Shown here: one piece after another, positions 4,834-8,231 of the stretch | Layout of the letters: the number at the start of each line of letters is the position of its first letter | Numbering within the stretch: position 1 is the first letter of the stretch | Source: Ignavibacteriota bacterium | Lineage (GTDB): Bacteria; Bacteroidota; Ignavibacteria; Palsa-1295 | DNA: 8,231 nucleotides | Assembly (NCBI GenBank): GCA_025357895.1 | Contig: JANYLL010000088.1 | Location: 1-8,231, forward strand | Direction: 5' to 3' | Notes under the pieces: generated by a model | Databases searched by the model: none | The model's input: only the letters and a program-made list of their open reading frames with translations | What the model was told of the DNA's origin: nothing | Made by a program: the position numbers and the translations under genes

Positions 4834-6870
4834 ATGCCAAAAACGAAATCGTCAATTAGTTTAGATTGGAAAAGCGTTGCGCGTACCGTGCTGACTTCGC
4901 GTGCAATAGATAAGATCGAAGAGAAGGAGCTTGTTCCGAAAGGTCTGGTGACATATCAGTTCTCCGCTCGCGGCCATGATATGATTCAGGCAATTCTTTC
5001 CGATTGTATCAATCATGAGCATGACGGAGCGACAGTCTATTATAGGTCGCGTCCTTTTGTTTTAGGTCAGGGTTTAACGGCTGAAGAATCAATGGCGGCT
5101 TCGATGGCCCGATCCGGCGGAGTTCATGGCGGACGTGATATCGGCGTCGTGCATTTTCTCAGGTCTCGCGGAAAAGCTACCGTACTTCCGGCTTCAGGTG
5201 ATGTCGGTGCTCAGTATTCTCCGGCAATCGGTTGGGCACAATCCGTTCAATACTTTGCAAATGTTTTAAGCAATGATTCCTATAAAGGAGCGATAGCTGT
5301 TGCTCTTGGCGGCGACGGTTCGACTGCTGCGAATGGTTTCTGGGCAGCGCTCAATGCTGCAACAACACAAAAACTACCATTGCTTTTTTTTATCGAAGAT
5401 AACGGTTACGGAATTTCCGTCACCAGCGATTTCCAAACTCCGGGACAGAACATTGCAAAAAATCTTGCTTCCTATACCAATCTAAAAATTTATGATTGCG
5501 ACGGTACCGATCCGGAGATCGCATCGAAAAATATTCTCGAAGCTGTCGAATATACCCGTTCATGGCAAGGTCCGGCTTTGATACGCATGACTATTCCAAG
5601 ACTATCAGGTCATTCATTTGTCGATACTCAATCCTATAAATCACCTGAGCTTTTAATAACTGAAAGAGCTAACGATCCGCTTCCGAAATTAGAAAAATAT
5701 TGTATTGCAAATAAAATATTTTCAAAAAAAGAATGGGATGCCTTTGTTATCGAAGTTGAAAATGATGTCAACGCGGCTCGTGATAAAGCATTGGATTCTC
5801 CTCAGCCTGATCCATCTACTGTTCTTGATCATGTTTTTTCTGCGAGGCCGATAGAAATAAATTCTACGAGAGAAGAAGGCATCAGAATGAATTTGCAGGA
5901 TGCTGTTCGCAAAACATTAGAAGTTGAGCTTGCGAAAAATCCGAAGCTTCTTATTTTCGGAGAAGATGTCGGCGCTAAAGGCGGCGTACATGGAGCGACG
6001 GTTGATCTGCAAGTCAAGTTCGGAAAAGACCGCGTCTTCGATACATCGCTATCCGAAGAAGGCATTATCGGCAGAGCAGTCGGCATGGCATTTGCAGGGC
6101 TGATGCCTGTTCCGGAAATTCAATTCCGGAAATATGCTGATCCTGCTACAGAGCAGATCAATGATTGTGGCACTGTTCGCTGGAGATCGAAATCGCAATT
6201 CGCCGCTCCGATGGTTATCAGAATTCCGGCCGGTTATGCAAAGAAGACGGGTGATCCGTGGCATTCGGTTTCGAATGAATCGATCTTCGCGCATCAGATC
6301 GGTTGGCGAATTGCATTTCCATCGAATGCCGAAGATGCTGTCGGCTTGCTGCGCACTGCGCTTCGTGGAAATGATCCCACATTTTTCTTCGAGCATCGCG
6401 CATTGCTCGATACTCCACCCGGCAGAAAAAATTATCCGGGCGATGAATTCATGGTGCCTTTCGGCAAAGCAAGAGTAGTTCAAGAAGGCAGCGATCTGAC
6501 AATCGTAACCTGGGGCGCAATGGTTGAAAGGGCTGTGGCTGCATCACAATCTCCAGTGGGACGGACTCTCAGTCCGTCCGTCGAAATTCTTGATCTCCGG
6601 ACCATCATCCCCTGGGATAAGGAAGCCGTCTTAGCATCCATCAAAAAAACAAACCGTGCAATAATTCTCTGCGAGGATAATTGGACCTGCAATTTTACCG
6701 CCGAGATATGCGCCACTATCACTCAAGAGGCATTCGAATATCTCGATGCACCAATCGAACGGCTTGCAACGCCTGATGTACCGATTCCATATAATGTAGG
6801 CTTAATGAATGCCGTACTGCCCGGAGTGGAGGAGATTGCGAGGGTGATTGAGAAGGTGCTGAAATTCTAG
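4834..6870 (+). CDS. Fused alpha-beta E1 of a 2-oxoacid (branched-chain type) dehydrogenase
   Basis: This 678-residue chain joins the alpha and beta halves of a thiamine-diphosphate E1, which decarboxylates a 2-oxoacid and acylates the lipoyl group of E2. The alpha half covers about 12-315. It has YYRSRPFVLGQGL (69-81), the ThDP/Mg motif starting at GDGS (160-163) and ending in EDNGYGIS (188-195), and the GHSFVDTQSYKS loop (259-270). A linker at about 318-345 leads to the beta half: a pyrimidine-binding domain at about 350-525 with SEEGIIGRA (catalytic-type Glu409) and DPWHS (His477), then a transketolase C-terminal domain at about 540-670 with LTIVTWGAMV and EILDLRTIIPWD. The start is the first ATG after an in-frame TAG, with AAAGGGA (4823-4829) 4 nt upstream. 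No E2 or E3 gene lies nearby, so the partners are encoded elsewhere. Branched-chain 2-oxoacids are the likeliest substrates, but pyruvate cannot be excluded. Codons 576-582 are an embedded palindrome. Confidence 0.9.
   Translation: MPKTKSSISLDWKSVARTVLTSRAIDKIEEKELVPKGLVTYQFSARGHDMIQAILSDCINHEHDGATVYYRSRPFVLGQGLTAEESMAASMARSGGVHGGRDIGVVHFLRSRGKATVLPASGDVGAQYSPAIGWAQSVQYFANVLSNDSYKGAIAVALGGDGSTAANGFWAALNAATTQKLPLLFFIEDNGYGISVTSDFQTPGQNIAKNLASYTNLKIYDCDGTDPEIASKNILEAVEYTRSWQGPALIRMTIPRLSGHSFVDTQSYKSPELLITERANDPLPKLEKYCIANKIFSKKEWDAFVIEVENDVNAARDKALDSPQPDPSTVLDHVFSARPIEINSTREEGIRMNLQDAVRKTLEVELAKNPKLLIFGEDVGAKGGVHGATVDLQVKFGKDRVFDTSLSEEGIIGRAVGMAFAGLMPVPEIQFRKYADPATEQINDCGTVRWRSKSQFAAPMVIRIPAGYAKKTGDPWHSVSNESIFAHQIGWRIAFPSNAEDAVGLLRTALRGNDPTFFFEHRALLDTPPGRKNYPGDEFMVPFGKARVVQEGSDLTIVTWGAMVERAVAASQSPVGRTLSPSVEILDLRTIIPWDKEAVLASIKKTNRAIILCEDNWTCNFTAEICATITQEAFEYLDAPIERLATPDVPIPYNVGLMNAVLPGVEEIARVIEKVLKF
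6559..6579. repeat. Perfect 9-bp inverted repeat embedded in frame in the E1 gene
   Basis: The arm GGACGGACT is followed by a CTC centre and then its exact reverse complement, 21 nt in all. It occupies exactly seven codons and encodes GRTLSPS, between AVAASQSPV and VEILDLRT of the transketolase C-terminal domain. This is the loop between a helix and a conserved strand, where length and sequence usually vary. The GC-rich, perfectly symmetric stem is unlike the surrounding codon pattern. It looks like a dispersed palindromic repeat inserted or preserved in a tolerant loop. Only one copy is present in the window. Confidence 0.7.
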
Positions 6871-6923
6871 CCTATTCATTATTTATCATTTACATCTGCG
6901 GATTGAGGAAGCGGCAAGTTAAA

Positions 6924-8231
6924 TTAATATATTACATGTACCATTCGTTGTATTTGTATTCCTTCCTCAGATTGAATTTGAGCAATATAAACGCCTGGAG
7001 GAAATTTGGAAGCATCCCAGTCGAATTTGTGGTCACCTGCATTGAGATCCCCTGAGAAAACAGAGGCGTATTCTTTGCCGAGTAAATCGAAAATTTTCAA
7101 ATCAATATATTGATGTTTAAAAATAGAAAGTGAAATAGTTGTTCGCGTTGAAAAAGGATCTGGATAGTTTGAAACTATATTTAGTCGTTGTGTAAGAGGC
7201 ACGGTTGGAGTTACAGAACTCAATTCATTGAGCGGTCTTCGCCAAATACCACCCCCAGCTGTATTAGCAAAAAGATATCCATTAGAAGTCGCAACGAACG
7301 ATGTACCTAAATATGTTAAGCCTTCGTTAACAGGGGTCCAACTCCCATTTATGAGTTTAAATACACCGTGTGAAGTACCACCAAAAACGTCCTTCTTATA
7401 AAAAGCTAAAGAGTTAATGATTGTATCGTTTAACTTTGACCAATTCATACCTAAATCAGTGGAAATAAATACACCATTGATTGTTCCCGCCCAAATACTA
7501 ATGTCGTGTACTATAAGAGTGTAGATAATCTTGCTTGTTAAACCATTATTTATAGGGATCCAATTTACTCCATTATCACTTGAGCGGAAGATACCAGCAG
7601 TATCTGTACTGGCAAAAAGATTATTGCCTGCTGCAACAAGACCATGGATATATAAAGAAGATAATCCGCTGTTTTCTTGTGTCCAAGTTACGCCCTTATT
7701 TGTGGAACGTAATACTCCAAGGTAATCAGTTCCTAAAAAAAGATTATTGTCTTTTATGGTTGCGGCTAGCACAGCGAAGTCTCCAAAGTTATTCCCTGGA
7801 TTGTCTACAACCCAACTTTTACCTTTATCAATTGACTGATAAATAGTTGAATTATTTGCGCCTGCAATAAAATTTCCACCAGCTAATAGCATAGTATCGT
7901 TTGTGAACAATACATTAATGATTCCTGCCAATATCGATTTCCATACATCATTTCTCGTAAAAATAAAAATTCCGCCACTAGTAACGGCATACAAATTACT
8001 ATCATCCGAAACGAGTTCATTGCAACGGGCATATGGCATTCCTTGATTTGATACATTCCAACTATCGCCATTATCGGTTGAACGAATGAAGGAAGAATTT
8101 GTACCTGCGAAAATATTTTTTCCATTCGCAGTTAAGGCACTAATGTGTTCGCCCGGTAATAATGTATTGAATATTTTAGTCCAAGTCAACCCACTATTTG
8201 TAGATCGAAAAACTCCAGTATTTGTCCCAGC
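6924..8231 (-). CDS. Secreted Asp-box beta-propeller protein with T9SS type A sorting domain (N-terminus beyond window)
   Basis: The frame is open to the right edge, so 435 C-terminal residues are visible. A TTG at 8189 could be mistaken for a start, but the 14 codons before it continue the repeat pattern (AGTNTGVFRSTNSG). About 45-residue repeats each carry GTxxGVFRSTDNGxxW-like Asp boxes: STNSGLTW (10-17), STDNGDSW (51-58), SIDKGKSW (133-140), STNKGVTW (176-183), SSDNGVNW (217-224) and STDLGMNW (257-264). Blades near 95 (NDVWKS) and 295 (NGSWTPV) have lost the box. This is the fold of sialidase/YCF48-like propellers. The last 85 or so residues are a Por secretion C-terminal domain: NYPDPF (355-360), LKIFDLLGKE, FDWDASKFPPGVYIAQI, and the end RMVHVIY. 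The protein should cross the outer membrane by T9SS and be released or attached at the surface. Ligand and role are unknown. The gene converges with E1, leaving 53 bp that hold no clear terminator. Confidence 0.88.
   Translation of the reverse strand, partial: AGTNTGVFRSTNSGLTWTKIFNTLLPGEHISALTANGKNIFAGTNSSFIRSTDNGDSWNVSNQGMPYARCNELVSDDSNLYAVTSGGIFIFTRNDVWKSILAGIINVLFTNDTMLLAGGNFIAGANNSTIYQSIDKGKSWVVDNPGNNFGDFAVLAATIKDNNLFLGTDYLGVLRSTNKGVTWTQENSGLSSLYIHGLVAAGNNLFASTDTAGIFRSSDNGVNWIPINNGLTSKIIYTLIVHDISIWAGTINGVFISTDLGMNWSKLNDTIINSLAFYKKDVFGGTSHGVFKLINGSWTPVNEGLTYLGTSFVATSNGYLFANTAGGGIWRRPLNELSSVTPTVPLTQRLNIVSNYPDPFSTRTTISLSIFKHQYIDLKIFDLLGKEYASVFSGDLNAGDHKFDWDASKFPPGVYIAQIQSEEGIQIQRMVHVIY

Noticed and set aside
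6049..6483. Minus-strand open frame of 144 codons inside the E1 gene
   Set aside because: It lies wholly opposite conserved E1 beta active-site sequence and is rich in Cys, Arg and Ser, as expected for a shadow frame.
6871..6923. Bidirectional terminator between the convergent E1 and propeller genes
   Set aside because: I could not form a stable stem with a U-run here; TAATATATTA at 6925-6934 is a simple AT palindrome.
8187..8189. TTG at this point as the start of the beta-propeller protein
   Set aside because: The frame continues upstream to the window edge with the same repeat motif, so the gene is simply cut by the edge.

Overview
The window looks like chromosomal DNA from the Bacteroidota/Chlorobiota/Ignavibacteriota group (FCB superphylum). 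Three things point there. The last gene ends in a type IX secretion (T9SS, Por) type A C-terminal sorting domain with an NYPDPF motif. Two start-proximal sequences match the TAnnTTTG -7 promoter box of that group. The 2-oxoacid dehydrogenase E1 is a single alpha-beta fusion chain. The genus cannot be told from the sequence. Base composition is moderately AT-rich throughout, and there are no tRNAs, rRNAs, IS elements or CRISPR arrays.

Layout. Positions 1-758 (minus) hold the 5' part of a PstS-like periplasmic phosphate-binding protein, cut by the left edge. It follows, after 25 bp, a 563-residue OprP/OprO-like outer-membrane porin (784-2475, minus) that has its own likely promoter near 2523-2530. 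The two form a probable phosphate-uptake operon: the porin lets phosphate through the outer membrane and PstS hands it to an ABC permease that would lie off the left edge.

Positions 2610-4624 (minus) hold three small exported-protein genes. In transcription order they are a trypsin-fold serine protease lipoprotein (3512-4624), a small protein that is a free-standing copy of that protease's N-terminal module (3123-3449), and a small unknown lipoprotein (2610-3029). A strong intrinsic terminator (3451-3488) lies between the first two.

Positions 4625-4833 form a 209-bp divergent regulatory region with a likely promoter and two small dyads. It is the longest stretch without a gene. Positions 4834-6870 (plus) encode a fused alpha+beta E1 of a branched-chain 2-oxoacid dehydrogenase-type complex. 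Inside its C-terminal domain sits a perfect 9-bp inverted repeat, 21 nt overall and exactly in frame, that looks like a dispersed palindromic repeat tolerated in a surface loop.

Positions 6924-8231 (minus, convergent) hold the 3' part of a secreted Asp-box beta-propeller protein with the T9SS sorting domain; its start lies beyond the right edge.

The most interesting signals are the protease with its adjacent stand-alone N-terminal module (a possible in-trans inhibitor or chaperone pair) and the palindrome embedded in the E1 gene. No complete new multi-gene defence or mobile system is visible.
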